Source of the DNA: Paracoccaceae bacterium
GTDB taxonomy: Bacteria > Pseudomonadota > Alphaproteobacteria > Rhodobacterales > Rhodobacteraceae
Reading direction: 5' to 3'
DNA length: 64,000 nt
Assembly (NCBI GenBank): GCA_021647745.1
Contig: JAKIUB010000006.1
Location: forward strand, 1 to 64,000
Each line of letters starts with the position of its first letter. Within the stretch, counting starts at the first letter, position 1. Position numbers and translations under genes: made by a program. Below, piece after piece: positions 27,575-37,461 of this stretch. The notes beneath the pieces are model-generated. The model searched no databases, was not told the origin of the DNA, and was given only the letters and a program-made list of their open reading frames with translations.

Positions 27575-28517
27575 TTTTCTGCCCCCTGAAACCATCCTGA
27601 TGCGTAACAAACCATTCATACGCCTGCAAAAGCCCTTCGCGCAAGCCAATCGAAGCCCGCCACCCCAAAGCCGACAGCTTTGATACATCCAGCAGCTTGC
27701 GCGGCGTGCCATCGGGGCGGCTTGTATCAAATACCAGTCGCCCGCGATATCCGGTCACTTCGGCCATCATTTCGGCCAGCCCCCTGATCGTGGTATCCGC
27801 TCCGGTGCCGATATTGATATGCGCACAATCAGGGCTGCCGCCCGCCTGAAAGACCTTGGCCGGCAAGCCCATGACAAAAACGCAGGCTGCCGCCATATCA
27901 TCCACATGCAAAAACTCGCGCCGTGGCTGCCCGCTACCCCAGATCACCATCTCCTCACCCGCCGCATGAAAACGCCGCAGCAAGGCCGGAATCACATGTG
28001 AATTTTCCAGATGAAAATTATCATACGGCCCATAAAGATTGGTCGGCATCACAGCGCGATAATCGTGGCCATACTGCCGATTATAGCTCTCGCAAAGCTT
28101 GATACCGGCAATTTTAGCCACCGCGTAGGGGGCGTTGCTCGGCTCGAGCGGGCCGGTCAGCAGCGCTTCTTCGCGGATAGGCTGCGTCGCATCACGCGGA
28201 TAAATACAACTCGACCCGAGAAACAGCAGCTTTTGCACCCCCGCCAGATGCGCCCCATGGATAACATTGGCCTCTATCATCATATTTTCATAAATAAAAT
28301 CAGCTGGAAAGCGGCTATTTGCCTCTATCCCCCCGACCTTGGCCGCCGCCAGATAAACCTCGTCAATCGCCGCATCCTTAAAAAATCGCGCCACGGCAGC
28401 GCTATCAGTCAGATCAAGTGCGGCGCGCGGGCGTGTCACCAGCTCGACCCCTGTTAACCGCCGCACCAGCGCCCGCCCGACCATGCCCCCGTGGCCCGCC
28501 ACAAAAACCCGCTTCAT
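27567..28517 (-). CDS. fcl: GDP-L-fucose synthase
   Basis: A 316-residue short-chain dehydrogenase/reductase. The NADP motif is [13 protein letters not shown], the catalytic Tyr/Lys pair lies in [15 protein letters not shown], and the family block [12 protein letters not shown] is represented by [20 protein letters not shown]. It epimerises and reduces GDP-4-keto-6-deoxymannose to GDP-L-fucose. It follows gmd by 2 bases. Confidence 0.95.
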   Translation of the reverse strand: MKRVFVAGHGGMVGRALVRRLTGVELVTRPRAALDLTDSAAVARFFKDAAIDEVYLAAAKVGGIEANSRFPADFIYENMMIEANVIHGAHLAGVQKLLFLGSSCIYPRDATQPIREEALLTGPLEPSNAPYAVAKIAGIKLCESYNRQYGHDYRAVMPTNLYGPYDNFHLENSHVIPALLRRFHAAGEEMVIWGSGQPRREFLHVDDMAAACVFVMGLPAKVFQAGGSPDCAHINIGTGADTTIRGLAEMMAEVTGYRGRLVFDTSRPDGTPRKLLDVSKLSALGWRASIGLREGLLQAYEWFVTHQDGFRGQKNG

Positions 28518-28519
28518 CT

Positions 28520-29671
28520 CTAGCCCTCCACGGTCATCGGCGGCGAAAACCCGTTTTTGACCAAAAGCGCATGCTGGCGGGCCGCCCGCAGATCCTCTGC
28601 CACCATTTCAGCACACATCTCGCGCAAGGAAATCTCCGGCTCCCAGCCGAGCTTTTCCTTGGCCTTGGCAGGATTGCCCAGCAGGCTCTCGACCTCCGCA
28701 GGCCTGAAATAACGCGGATCCACCTTCACGATCACATCCCCCTCCCGCAGCCCGCTCTCGCGCCCGGCCCGGATAACAATGCCGCGCTCATTCACGCCCT
28801 CGCCCTCAAAGCGCAGCGCAATCCCCAACTCCGCGGCCGCCATGGTCACAAACTCGCGCACCGAGCGCTGCACCCCTGTCGCGATCACAAAATCATCGGG
28901 CGCGCTTTGCTGCATCATCATCCACTGCATGCGCACATAATCGCGTGCATGGCCCCAGTCGCGCAGCGCGTCCATGTTGCCAAGATGAAGGCAGGCCTCC
29001 AGCCCCAGTGATATATTGGCCAGCGCGCGGGTGATCTTGCGGGTCACGAATGTCTCGCCGCGCCGCGGGCTTTCATGGTTAAACAATATCCCGTTACAGG
29101 CATACATCCCGTAGGCCTCGCGGTAGTTCACCGTTATCCAATAGGCGTAAAGCTTGGCCACCCCGTAGGGAGAGCGCGGATAAAACGGCGTTGTTTCGCT
29201 TTGCGGGCTTTCCTGCACCAGCCCGAAAAGCTCCGAAGTGGAGGCTTGATAATAACGGGTTTTCTCCTCCATCCCCAGCAGCCGGATCGCCTCAAGCATA
29301 CGCAAAGCACCAAGCGCATCAACATCGGCGGTATATTCGGGGGCCTCGAAGCTGACCGCCACATGGGATTGCGCCGCAAGGTTATAAACCTCGTCCGGCT
29401 CGACCTCTTTGATAATCCGGGTCAGATTGGAAGAGTCGGTCATATCCCCGTAATGCAAAATAAAATCGCGTTGGTTCTCGTGAGGATCCTGATAGATATG
29501 ATCAATTCTCTGGGTATTAAACGAAGACGCCCGCCGCTTTATACCATGCACACAATAGCCCTTGGCGAGCAAAAACTCCGCCAGATACGAGCCATCCTGC
29601 CCGGTTATTCCGGTGATCAGCGCGGTCTTGCCGCTGCCCTCGGCCCGCGCCGGCAACATGTTTCCATCCAT
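28520..29671 (-). CDS. gmd: GDP-mannose 4,6-dehydratase
   Basis: A 383-residue dehydratase with [19 protein letters not shown] near the N-terminus and [20 protein letters not shown] containing the catalytic Tyr/Lys. [15 protein letters not shown] is another Gmd signature. It gives the 4-keto-6-deoxy intermediate used by Fcl, so GDP-fucose is a predicted product of this operon; GDP-rhamnose or perosamine routes would need other enzymes not seen here. The start is 3 bases past the stop of the upstream transferase gene. Confidence 0.95.
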   Translation of the reverse strand: MDGNMLPARAEGSGKTALITGITGQDGSYLAEFLLAKGYCVHGIKRRASSFNTQRIDHIYQDPHENQRDFILHYGDMTDSSNLTRIIKEVEPDEVYNLAAQSHVAVSFEAPEYTADVDALGALRMLEAIRLLGMEEKTRYYQASTSELFGLVQESPQSETTPFYPRSPYGVAKLYAYWITVNYREAYGMYACNGILFNHESPRRGETFVTRKITRALANISLGLEACLHLGNMDALRDWGHARDYVRMQWMMMQQSAPDDFVIATGVQRSVREFVTMAAAELGIALRFEGEGVNERGIVIRAGRESGLREGDVIVKVDPRYFRPAEVESLLGNPAKAKEKLGWEPEISLREMCAEMVAEDLRAARQHALLVKNGFSPPMTVEG

Positions 29672-29674
29672 TGG

Positions 29675-30757
29675 CTATCCGCCCTCCCTTGCCGGCTTTT
29701 CCTGCGCTCTATGCGCCAAAACCCCATACCAAAGCCCATAAACAGCGGCCAAAACCGCCAGATAGGCCAGCGCCTGCCCGCGTGTCGGGGTCAGCAGCGC
29801 CACAAAAACCAGACCGGAGAGCGGCAAGACCCAAAGCATCACACTGGTCAGGGCATTTTTCAGCACTGGCGGGGTTAGCGGCACTGCCAGTGCCCAGCGC
29901 AAATGCACCAGATGATGCAAATGCGCCCGCTCGGAATCCCCCCACTCGGCCCGCGCCTTACGGCCACGCCGTAGCGCTGTCATCAGGGTTTCGATCACCG
30001 GATAGCCCAAAATAACAAGGCCAACAAAAGGCGACACGTCCGGATTTCGCAGCGGCAACATCACCGCCAATATTGCCAAAGACACCCCGGCCAGAAAAGC
30101 CCCGCCATCTCCGAGAAACAACCGCCCGAACGGAAAATTAACCACAAAAAATCCACCCATCACAGCTGCCATCACCAAAGCCAGCCCGGCAAGATCGCCG
30201 TCGCCTGCGCGCAGCGCTACCAGCGCAAAACCGAGCAGCGCCAGGATCACGGTGCCGGCTGCCAGCCCGTTGAACCCGTCAATCAGGTTAATCGCATTGG
30301 AGATACCGCCAATAGCTATTCCGCTAAAAACAAGAGCAAAAACAGGTGTCGCCAGCAGCATATCCAGCGGCGCGATATCAACCCGCACCACCGCGTATCC
30401 GCTGACCATCACAAAAACCATCCCCGAAAGCACCGTCGCCAAAAGCCGCGCTTTTACCCCGACACGCTGGGTGATATCGTCCAGCATCCCGGCCAAAAGC
30501 GCCGGCGCCAGCGCCAGCCCGACCCAGCCCATCAGCTTTGCCTGCTCTGCCGGCATCAGCCACCACGCCGCAAAGTATCCGGCCACCAGCGCCAGCCCGC
30601 CCACACGCGGCACCGGCACTTTGTGTGTGCGCTGCACCCCTGAAACCCCGTCAAGCGTCAGCGCTCCGTGCCACTTCTGGGTTACCACCAGCCCCGCGCT
30701 CACCATAAAAGAAACAAGCAATCCGGCCATCACTGCCGCAACATTTACACTTTCCAA
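29675..30757 (-). CDS. WecA/TagO-like polyprenyl-phosphate sugar-1-phosphate transferase
   Basis: A protein of about 360 residues with roughly ten membrane helices. The MraY/WecA motifs are GMLDDITQRVGVKARLL (aspartate pair), NAINLIDGFNGLAAG and GRLFLGDGGAFLAG. It transfers a sugar 1-phosphate from a nucleotide sugar to undecaprenyl phosphate, starting repeat-unit assembly. The TTG at 30757 has GGGGAGG at ideal distance; an ATG at 30730 or the far ATG at 30829 are alternatives. It heads the gmd-fcl-manC operon. Confidence 0.88.
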   Translation of the reverse strand: MESVNVAAVMAGLLVSFMVSAGLVVTQKWHGALTLDGVSGVQRTHKVPVPRVGGLALVAGYFAAWWLMPAEQAKLMGWVGLALAPALLAGMLDDITQRVGVKARLLATVLSGMVFVMVSGYAVVRVDIAPLDMLLATPVFALVFSGIAIGGISNAINLIDGFNGLAAGTVILALLGFALVALRAGDGDLAGLALVMAAVMGGFFVVNFPFGRLFLGDGGAFLAGVSLAILAVMLPLRNPDVSPFVGLVILGYPVIETLMTALRRGRKARAEWGDSERAHLHHLVHLRWALAVPLTPPVLKNALTSVMLWVLPLSGLVFVALLTPTRGQALAYLAVLAAVYGLWYGVLAHRAQEKPAREGG

Positions 30758-30940
30758 AACCGGACCTCCCCAAAAGGCATTTGCAAGTCGGCACCCTAAA
30801 AAGTGATAATTTATCTCAAATTTTAGCAACTGCCGAAGTGATTACAGCTGTTGCGACCATCACCCTTTTTGGCAAATCCCCGCTTGCTTATTCTGCTATA
30901 GGGCGCTTGCTTGGTTAACATTTTCTTAAAAATTAGTTAA

Positions 30941-32812
30941 TCAAGCGAAATACTTATGGTATTTTCTCCCGATGCGCTGGCTTGGCGGGCGTATCTGGTT
31001 AAGCACAAACATAACCGGTGCATCAGGGCGCACCGCGCGCAAAAGAGGCGGCAGTACGGCGCGAACATCACGCTGCATCGTTGCGGCCCATTTCACCGCT
31101 ACCACCACCGCATCGGCCTGCCTGGCCAGATAAAGCCCGTCAACCACCGGATGTAGCGGCGGGGTATCAAGCAACACAACATCATAAACATCACGCGCCG
31201 CCGCCAGCAGATCGGCAAAGCCCGGCCCGGCCAGAATATCATCCGTTACGCCACCCTGCCACGGGCCACCGGGCAATATATCAAGGGGTGAGCCAGGGTC
31301 TTTTTGCACCTGTGTCGCCAGCGCCTCTTGCGGGTTCTCCAACCATCCAGCCCCCTCGGCAAGGCCGGCAATCCGCGCGGCCTGCGGGTTGCGAAGATCG
31401 CAGTCAATCAGTAAGCAGCGCCGCCCGGATGCCGCATAAACCCGCCCCAAAGCCAGACATATATTGGACTTCCCCTCTCCGGGCATGGCTGAAGCCAGCA
31501 TAAAAATCCGCGCGCACCCAGCCGGAGGCACCGCGCTGTCAAGGGCCAGTCGCAGCCGCCGGATCGCCTCGCTATAGGCGCCCATGGGTAGCGCTACCAG
31601 CACAGCCGCCGCCGAAGGCCCTGCCCCATCCGCCATCACCGGCCGTACCTGCGGCACCTCTGCTACCACCGGCAGGCCAAGCGAATCCACCATCTGCTCC
31701 GCCGAGGAGAACCCGCCAAAAATATATTCCCTCATATAGGCCAGCCCCAGCCCGAGTAGCAAAACCGCCACCAGCGCCTGTGCTAAAAACAAGCGCCGGC
31801 TCTGCCCTGAAGGCTCAATCGGCACCAGCGCCGGCGATACAATCCGCGCACCCGCCACCTGCAACCCCGCCTGAAGCTCTACAGCGCGCAGCCGCGACAA
31901 AAACCCGTCATATTGCCCGCGCGCTATCTCCGCCTCGCGCTGCAAGGCATAAAGGCGCGTGGCCAGCTCCGGCGACTCCACAGCCGCACTCTGCGTTGCT
32001 GCAGCCTCACCGCGCAGCCCGTTAAGGCGCGCCAATGCCTGTGCCTCCAGCTCGGCATCGATCTGCTCCAGCTCATCCTCAAGGCTAGGCACATCGATCA
32101 CTACCGGTGCGCCTCGCAAGTTAGGCCTCCCTTGCAGGCGTTGCATCTCTTCATCCAGCAATAATACCTCTCTTCGCACCAAACCACCGGAAGCCAGCGC
32201 CGGATTATTACCGATAAATTCATTAACTGCTGCCTCGGTCATGACCAACCCAGCCTGCGCGCCCTCCAGCCGGTCACGCAAAATATCCGCCTCGGCCTCC
32301 AGCCGCGAAATCTTGGCCTCGATCTGGTTGTCGATATAGGATTGCGCGGTCAATATGCTCAGCTCTGCCGCCTGAGTCGGCTGCCGCGCCCGCACCACCA
32401 CCGAAACCAGATATGTCTGCCCTCGCCGCGTCACCCGCAGCGCCTGCTGTAAAAGCCCGATGCTCCTTTTCAAGCCAGCCGCACCAGCCAGACCACCGGC
32501 ACCGAATTCGGGATCGCGCTCCAGCCCTGCTATGCGCACCACCCGCCGCGCCACCGCCTCCGAGCGCAATATCTCTATTTCGCCCTCCACCCGAATATCA
32601 TTGATCCCGAAATTCTGCACACCTTGACCGCCAGAAAACAGATCAGGCGCCTGCGGTTCAACCTGCACCAGCGTCATCGCCTGATAAACCGGTGCCCGTG
32701 AATAGGTAAAAAGCAGCGCCAGCCCCATGCCCAGAACCACAACAACCAACACCAGCTTCACCTGCCGCCGCAACCCGCCCCAAAGCGCAGAAAAATCCAT
32801 TTTTCTATCCAT
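30941..32812 (-). CDS. Wzc/GumC-like polysaccharide co-polymerase with tyrosine-kinase-type ATPase domain
   Basis: About 623 residues. Membrane helices near residues 20-40 and 350-370 enclose a periplasmic Wzz domain with coiled coils. The cytoplasmic part has Walker A ASAMPGEGKSN, Walker A-prime LIDCDLRNP and Walker B VVLLDTPPLHP of bacterial tyrosine kinases. The C-terminus ends KYHKYFA with only two tyrosines, far fewer than the usual tyrosine cluster, so autophosphorylation may be reduced. It controls chain length and export. The ATG at 32812 overlaps the next gene by 8 bases and has GGAG upstream; the earlier ATG at 32857 is less likely. Confidence 0.9.
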   Translation of the reverse strand: MDRKMDFSALWGGLRRQVKLVLVVVVLGMGLALLFTYSRAPVYQAMTLVQVEPQAPDLFSGGQGVQNFGINDIRVEGEIEILRSEAVARRVVRIAGLERDPEFGAGGLAGAAGLKRSIGLLQQALRVTRRGQTYLVSVVVRARQPTQAAELSILTAQSYIDNQIEAKISRLEAEADILRDRLEGAQAGLVMTEAAVNEFIGNNPALASGGLVRREVLLLDEEMQRLQGRPNLRGAPVVIDVPSLEDELEQIDAELEAQALARLNGLRGEAAATQSAAVESPELATRLYALQREAEIARGQYDGFLSRLRAVELQAGLQVAGARIVSPALVPIEPSGQSRRLFLAQALVAVLLLGLGLAYMREYIFGGFSSAEQMVDSLGLPVVAEVPQVRPVMADGAGPSAAAVLVALPMGAYSEAIRRLRLALDSAVPPAGCARIFMLASAMPGEGKSNICLALGRVYAASGRRCLLIDCDLRNPQAARIAGLAEGAGWLENPQEALATQVQKDPGSPLDILPGGPWQGGVTDDILAGPGFADLLAAARDVYDVVLLDTPPLHPVVDGLYLARQADAVVVAVKWAATMQRDVRAVLPPLLRAVRPDAPVMFVLNQIRPPSQRIGRKYHKYFA

Positions 32813-33995
32813 ATCCAGGCTCCAGCCATTTGCCGGTTTTTCGGCCTTTTTCTTCATGGGACTGCCCGCAACTTTTGGCCGAGGCCACCGCCAACAACGT
32901 TAAAAAAACATACATATTCGCCTGAATTTCAAGGCTGAAATCCACCATCGAATGCAACCCGCCCAACACCAGCACTGCCTCCCCGAGGTGGTTTTTTTTC
33001 CGCACGAACCGAACCAGGAGCCAAAGCCCCATCACCACCGGCAGCGAACCGATAACCACCCCCGAAGCCACCCAGTTGCCAAGATAGCTGTTATGAGGCT
33101 TGTCCCACAACAGATCCACGCTCACCCCCGACCGGTGAAAACCCTGAAAAGCCGCAGAAAATGTATCCAGCCCGAAGCCTGTCCATGGGCGGGTTTTGAT
33201 CATGTCCAGTACCTGCGCATAGAGCAGAAGTCTGGTATCAATATCCTGCCCCAACGTATCCAGCCGCCCCGAAAGCCCCGCGCCAAACAACAAAAACCAC
33301 AGCACCGCCAGCACAACCAACGCCCATGCTCCCCGCCGCGGATAGCGCCTCGACGCCAACCAAAACACGGCGATTACCACTGCCATCACCCCCATGCGGG
33401 AGTTGGTCATCAGTAACACCGCAAAAACCAGCCCCAGCCCCGCCAGATAGGCAGGCCGTGCAGGCAGAGCCAGCCCGGCAATCAGCCCGAAGCCAAGATA
33501 GGTTGCAAAGGAATTACGGTTCACAAACGGGCCTGAAGCACTGCCGGGATAGGCATCCGGACCAAAAAGCGCCGCCATATCTGCCCCGCCAAGACGCATG
33601 ACAAGCCCGAGAAACGCATAAACCACCACCAAGCCAAAAACCCAACCGACTACCGGCCAATGCCCTGCCACCACCCGCACCATCAGAAAATAAAACACCC
33701 CGTAGCCCGATACCCGTAACAGCGCCAGCGCACTACTGCGCGGCGCCGCACTGCCCCCCACCCATATCTGCACCAGAGAAAAAGCCAAAAATACCCCGGC
33801 CAAAAGCCCAAGCCCCTCCGGCCAAAAAGCCTTCCCCTCGCCCCTTGCCTTACCGGCAAAAAACACCGCAGCAGCGAAAAACACCACCATCGCCGATAAC
33901 AGCCAATAGATCGGCCCGTTGCTCCCCTGCGGCAAGGGCGAAAGCGCCAGCACTCCAAAAAGCATAAGCGCGATAATACCGGAATACCTATCCAT
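32805..33995 (-). CDS. O-antigen ligase/polymerase-like membrane protein
   Basis: A 396-residue protein with about ten hydrophobic helices. The Wzy_C/O-antigen ligase signature is visible in LDMIKTRPWTGFGLDTFSAA and WDKPHNSYLGNWVASGVV. It probably polymerises or ligates lipid-linked repeat units at the periplasmic face. MDRYSG at 33995 is the start, overlapping the upstream gene by 8 bases. A second, different member lies at 40511-41692, so the two may have separate roles. Confidence 0.82.
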   Translation of the reverse strand: MDRYSGIIALMLFGVLALSPLPQGSNGPIYWLLSAMVVFFAAAVFFAGKARGEGKAFWPEGLGLLAGVFLAFSLVQIWVGGSAAPRSSALALLRVSGYGVFYFLMVRVVAGHWPVVGWVFGLVVVYAFLGLVMRLGGADMAALFGPDAYPGSASGPFVNRNSFATYLGFGLIAGLALPARPAYLAGLGLVFAVLLMTNSRMGVMAVVIAVFWLASRRYPRRGAWALVVLAVLWFLLFGAGLSGRLDTLGQDIDTRLLLYAQVLDMIKTRPWTGFGLDTFSAAFQGFHRSGVSVDLLWDKPHNSYLGNWVASGVVIGSLPVVMGLWLLVRFVRKKNHLGEAVLVLGGLHSMVDFSLEIQANMYVFLTLLAVASAKSCGQSHEEKGRKTGKWLEPGYG

Positions 33996-34665
33996 GGTCG
34001 GCCTCCGGTGCTGCCGCACGCACTTCCTGACGCAGCAGGGATAAAAACTCCCGCTGTCGCTCTTCGGGCAGGGCCGGCAATGCCTCCGCCACCACCGCGC
34101 GAAAGCTCTCCAAAGCCACATAGCGCCGCACCACCATCAGGCGCATGCGCAGGCTTTGCATCAGTAAAACCAGATCGGCAATATACCCCTGCCGCACCAC
34201 GCCAGACAATTGCCCACCCTCTTCGCTAACCAGCCGCAGCCGCAGCGCAGATATCCAGCTTTCATTGCTCGCCACTATATAAGAGTGCCGCAGAGCCGCC
34301 TCATAGCCTATCCTGTCACCGCTCTCGCGACGCAAATAGGCCAGCACAGCCCAGCCAAAACCCTCCTTCCCGGCGCTCTGGCTGATCACTTCGGCCCGTG
34401 CGAGACAATCACCCAGCAAGGTCGCCCGCGCAGGCTTAGCCAGCAAGCGCCCCTCCACGGACCCAAGCTGGCGCAAACAACCATTCAGCAATAAAAAATC
34501 AGCCTCCAATGAAAGCGCCACCACCGGCACAGCCCCGCCGCCAGCCCAGAATTGCGCCACCCTCACTTCCCGCAGCAGCAGCCCCCCCGCCAAAGCTGAA
34601 AACCCTAGAAAAGCCATTGCCAGCAGAGCGGGTATCCCAAAAACAGCTTGATGATTATGGCCCAA
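33988..34665 (-). CDS. Uncharacterised membrane-anchored protein of the EPS cluster
   Basis: A 225-residue protein with one N-terminal membrane helix (about residues 10-30) and a soluble, helix-rich remainder containing three cysteines in the first 90 residues. No family recognised. It is the first gene of the minus-strand wzy-wzc operon and overlaps the polymerase-like gene by 8 bases, so a role in polymer assembly is plausible but unproven. Confidence 0.7.
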   Translation of the reverse strand: MGHNHQAVFGIPALLAMAFLGFSALAGGLLLREVRVAQFWAGGGAVPVVALSLEADFLLLNGCLRQLGSVEGRLLAKPARATLLGDCLARAEVISQSAGKEGFGWAVLAYLRRESGDRIGYEAALRHSYIVASNESWISALRLRLVSEEGGQLSGVVRQGYIADLVLLMQSLRMRLMVVRRYVALESFRAVVAEALPALPEERQREFLSLLRQEVRAAAPEADHG

Positions 34666-34802
34666 AATCTTCCCCAGAAAACCGCCCGTGGAAGTTTAAC
34701 CAACAACTTTCCCGAAACCGTACCTTCATATTATTTTAATAAATTTGTTAATATATGTTTAATGAATTCAAGCCTACCATCGCAAACCTCGATGGAGCAC
34801 CC

Positions 34803-35210
34803 ATGACCAGATCGCTAAAAGCCCTCGCGGCTGCCCTCTTGCTCATAGCGCCGGGTTTGCCCCGCGCCCAAGAGCCTTCACTGACGGTAAGGATTGATAG
34901 TATCAGCGAAATCTGCCTCAGCGCCGCCGACCCCGAATGTGAAACCATCGTCGCCGCGCTGATCCGTGATTTGCAGGCGCAGGAAGATTATATCGGCAAT
35001 CTCACCCGCCTTGCGGCCAACCTCGCCAATGCTGCCGACCCGGCCCTGCCGCTGCTAGTGCTACAAACACTGTCGCGAGCGCTGGTTTTGGTCGCCGAGG
35101 CTAGCCCTGCGCTGGAGCTGCAAGCCCGGATCCTCGATCTTGCCAGCCTGATCCGCACGGGCGACAGTATCATGCTTGAGGCCGATCGGCTACTGGCCAG
35201 CCCCAATTAG
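34803..35210 (+). CDS. Small secreted protein of unknown function
   Basis: About 135 residues with a clear signal peptide (SLKALAAALLLIAPGLPRAQ) and a mature helical part with two Cys (ICLSAADPEC). An in-frame ATG at 34755 is upstream, but the signal peptide favours ATG 34803. It is divergent from the EPS minus operon, with a very AT-rich promoter region (34666-34802) between. No family recognised. Confidence 0.6.
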   Translation: MTRSLKALAAALLLIAPGLPRAQEPSLTVRIDSISEICLSAADPECETIVAALIRDLQAQEDYIGNLTRLAANLANAADPALPLLVLQTLSRALVLVAEASPALELQARILDLASLIRTGDSIMLEADRLLASPN

Positions 35211-35235
35211 CTACCTCTGCACATAAACATCCGTG

Positions 35236-35787
35236 TTAAAATACCCGTAAATGCGGCAGACCTCCCGGCCCGAAACGATAAGCCTCCAGCTCGTCGATGC
35301 TCTCGAATACCAGCAACCGCCGACTGTCCGTCCACCGGTTGATCGCACGGCTCAAGGCAAAGCCGAACCCCATTTCAAAGCGATACTCCACCATCAGCGC
35401 CCCGCCAGCATAGCCCGCACCAAAGGCCGCCTGCGGCGAAGCCGGCAGTTGCACCCGCGGCACATGAAAGGCCAGCACCCCGAATATCCGACGCTCGACA
35501 CCGCCCAAAAACGCTTCGGCACAGGCCGACAGGCAGCGCGCCCCCGCCGGCACAACCGTATTCAGCCCGCGCGCGCGGATCAGCCGGCCAATCGCCACCC
35601 CCTCCGCCAAATACCCCCCTTGGGAGCGCAGCTCCACGGTTGTGATTTCAGGGGTAAGCGCGCGTACAAAATCCACCGCTGCCCCTGACTCGAGGTTACC
35701 ATCCAATACCAGCACTTGCGCAGACAAAGCACCAGCCCAACCCGACACCAGCGCCCCACACAGCCATCCGGTTTTTATCCAGCCCAT
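35236..35787 (-). CDS. Secreted ClpP-fold (COG3904-like) protein
   Basis: A 183-residue protein with a signal peptide (TGWLCGALVSGWAGALSAQ). The crotonase/ClpP-like core reads VELRSQGGYLAEGVAIGRLI, then AGARCLSACAEAFLGG with a candidate nucleophilic Ser. Such periplasmic proteins are common in alphaproteobacteria; proteolysis has not generally been shown. The frame is open to 35898, but ATG 35787 gives the signal peptide. It lies convergent to the small secreted protein. Confidence 0.72.
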   Translation of the reverse strand: MGWIKTGWLCGALVSGWAGALSAQVLVLDGNLESGAAVDFVRALTPEITTVELRSQGGYLAEGVAIGRLIRARGLNTVVPAGARCLSACAEAFLGGVERRIFGVLAFHVPRVQLPASPQAAFGAGYAGGALMVEYRFEMGFGFALSRAINRWTDSRRLLVFESIDELEAYRFGPGGLPHLRVF

Positions 35788-36090
35788 GCCTGCCTCCTGC
35801 TTTTGCCCCCCAGCTCTAGCACCAAAGCGTAAACAACCCGCCACCGCCACCGCGCGCACCTTCGCTTGAGCCGAAAACAAGGAAGCACCCTTGGCCAAAA
35901 GGCACGCAACAGCCTTAAAAAACTATCTTTTCCACCAACAGGCTCTTGGTAATAATTCGTTAACCAATACAAACTATTTTATAAAAACCGGAGCAACCAA
36001 GGCCTCCGGCTTTCATTTGCCATGCAAGGCCATTGCCGCTATCCCTGTCGCCACAGCGTTTCGACGCATCTCAAAATAAAAGGCGATGCC
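35788..36090. other. Spacer upstream of the plus-strand EPS operon
   Basis: Apart from a divergent start there is no gene here. From about 35930 to 35990 it becomes AT-rich, as expected for a promoter. A short hairpin, CCGGAG (35988-35993) with CTCCGG (36004-36009), lies some 80 bases before manB. I see no JUMPstart-like element. Confidence 0.45.
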
Positions 36091-37455
36091 ATGGCTCCCC
36101 TCACCTGTTTCAAATCCTACGATATTCGCGGCAAGCTTGGCGACGAACTGAACGAAGCAATTGCCTATGATATAGCCGCCGCCACCGCCACCATCCGCAA
36201 GCCCAAAAAGGTCGTGCTCGGCGCGGATTGCCGCGCCACCAGCCCTGTCCTGAAAGCAGCGCTCGCCCGCGGCTTTACCGATATGGGGGTCGATGTGCTG
36301 GATATCGGCCAATGCGGCACAGAGGAAGTTTATTTTGCCACCACCCACCTGAAGGCCGATCTCGGAATCGAGGTCACCGCCTCGCATAACCCGATAGATT
36401 ACAACGGCATGAAGATCGTCGGCCCCGGCTCCCGCCCGCTCGACCCTGCCACCGAGATGGAGGCCATTCGCCAATGTGCCGAAGGTGGTACCTTCACTCC
36501 GGCGGTAAAAAAGGGTAGCCATATATCCTGCGACCCACGGCAGGATTATGCCGAAAAAATCCTCTCTTTTGTCGATATTCCCAATCTCGTACCACTCAAA
36601 ATATTGGTTAATGCCGGCAATGGCACCGCTGGCCCCGCCTTTGACAAGATCAAGGCTGCGCTTGCCGCCGCCAATGCGCCCTTGACCTTCATCGAAATCG
36701 ACCACCAGCCGGATGCAAGTTTTCCCAACGGTATCCCTAATCCCTTATTGCCCGAAAACCAGCCGCGCACCGCCGAGGCCGTGCGCACTCACGGGGTGGA
36801 TTTTGGCGTAGCATGGGATGGCGATTTTGACCGCTGTTTTTTCTTTGATGCCAACGGCGCTTTTATTGACGGTTACTACATTGTCGGCCTGCTGGCGAGC
36901 CAAGCGCTCAAGGCAAACCCGGGCGCCACCATCATCCATGATCCCCGCCTGATCTGGGACACAATCGAGATCATCGAGCAGGCTGGCGGCACCGCGCTAC
37001 AATCACGCGTGGGGCATGCTTTTATCAAGGCGTTAATGCGTGAAAGTGGCGCAGTCTATGGTGGAGAAGTAAGCGCGCATCACTATTTCAGAGATTTTAT
37101 GCATTGCGATAGCGGTATGATCCCGTGGCTATTGATTGCCGAGCTGCTCTCGACCACCGGCCAGCCGCTTGCGGCGCTGGTTCAGGCTCGTCAGGCACGT
37201 TTTCCGGCCTCTGGCGAGCAAAATTTTATCCTTAAAAACCCAGCCAATGCGCTGAAAAAAATCGAAACCACGCTTGGGGCCGAGGCCATATCGCGCTCGC
37301 ATGCCGACGGGTTGAGCCTCGATTTTGGCGCGTGGCGGCTAAATCTGCGCCCCTCGGGCACCGAACCGCTCGTACGCCTCAATATAGAATCGCGCGGCGA
37401 CAAAGCGCTTGTCGCCACCAAGCTCGACCTCCTCAAAACCTTGCTGACCGAGTAG
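36091..37455 (+). CDS. manB: Phosphomannomutase/phosphoglucomutase
   Basis: A 454-residue alpha-D-phosphohexomutase with the phosphoserine loop VTASHNPIDYNGMK, the metal loop WDGDFDRCFFFD, the sugar-binding GGEVSAHHYFRD and the phosphate-binding RPSGTEPLVRLNIES. It interconverts mannose 6- and 1-phosphate, feeding ManC on the other strand. The start at 36091 (MAPLTCFKSYDIRG) fits the family; the longer frame from 36022 does not. First gene of the plus-strand EPS operon. Confidence 0.93.
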   Translation: MAPLTCFKSYDIRGKLGDELNEAIAYDIAAATATIRKPKKVVLGADCRATSPVLKAALARGFTDMGVDVLDIGQCGTEEVYFATTHLKADLGIEVTASHNPIDYNGMKIVGPGSRPLDPATEMEAIRQCAEGGTFTPAVKKGSHISCDPRQDYAEKILSFVDIPNLVPLKILVNAGNGTAGPAFDKIKAALAAANAPLTFIEIDHQPDASFPNGIPNPLLPENQPRTAEAVRTHGVDFGVAWDGDFDRCFFFDANGAFIDGYYIVGLLASQALKANPGATIIHDPRLIWDTIEIIEQAGGTALQSRVGHAFIKALMRESGAVYGGEVSAHHYFRDFMHCDSGMIPWLLIAELLSTTGQPLAALVQARQARFPASGEQNFILKNPANALKKIETTLGAEAISRSHADGLSLDFGAWRLNLRPSGTEPLVRLNIESRGDKALVATKLDLLKTLLTE

Positions 37456-37461
37456 AAAAAT

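Noticed and set aside
30941..32812. Reading the Wzc-like protein as a ParA-type partition ATPase
   Set aside because: The N-terminal Wzz domain, two membrane helices and the EPS neighbours fit a polysaccharide co-polymerase.
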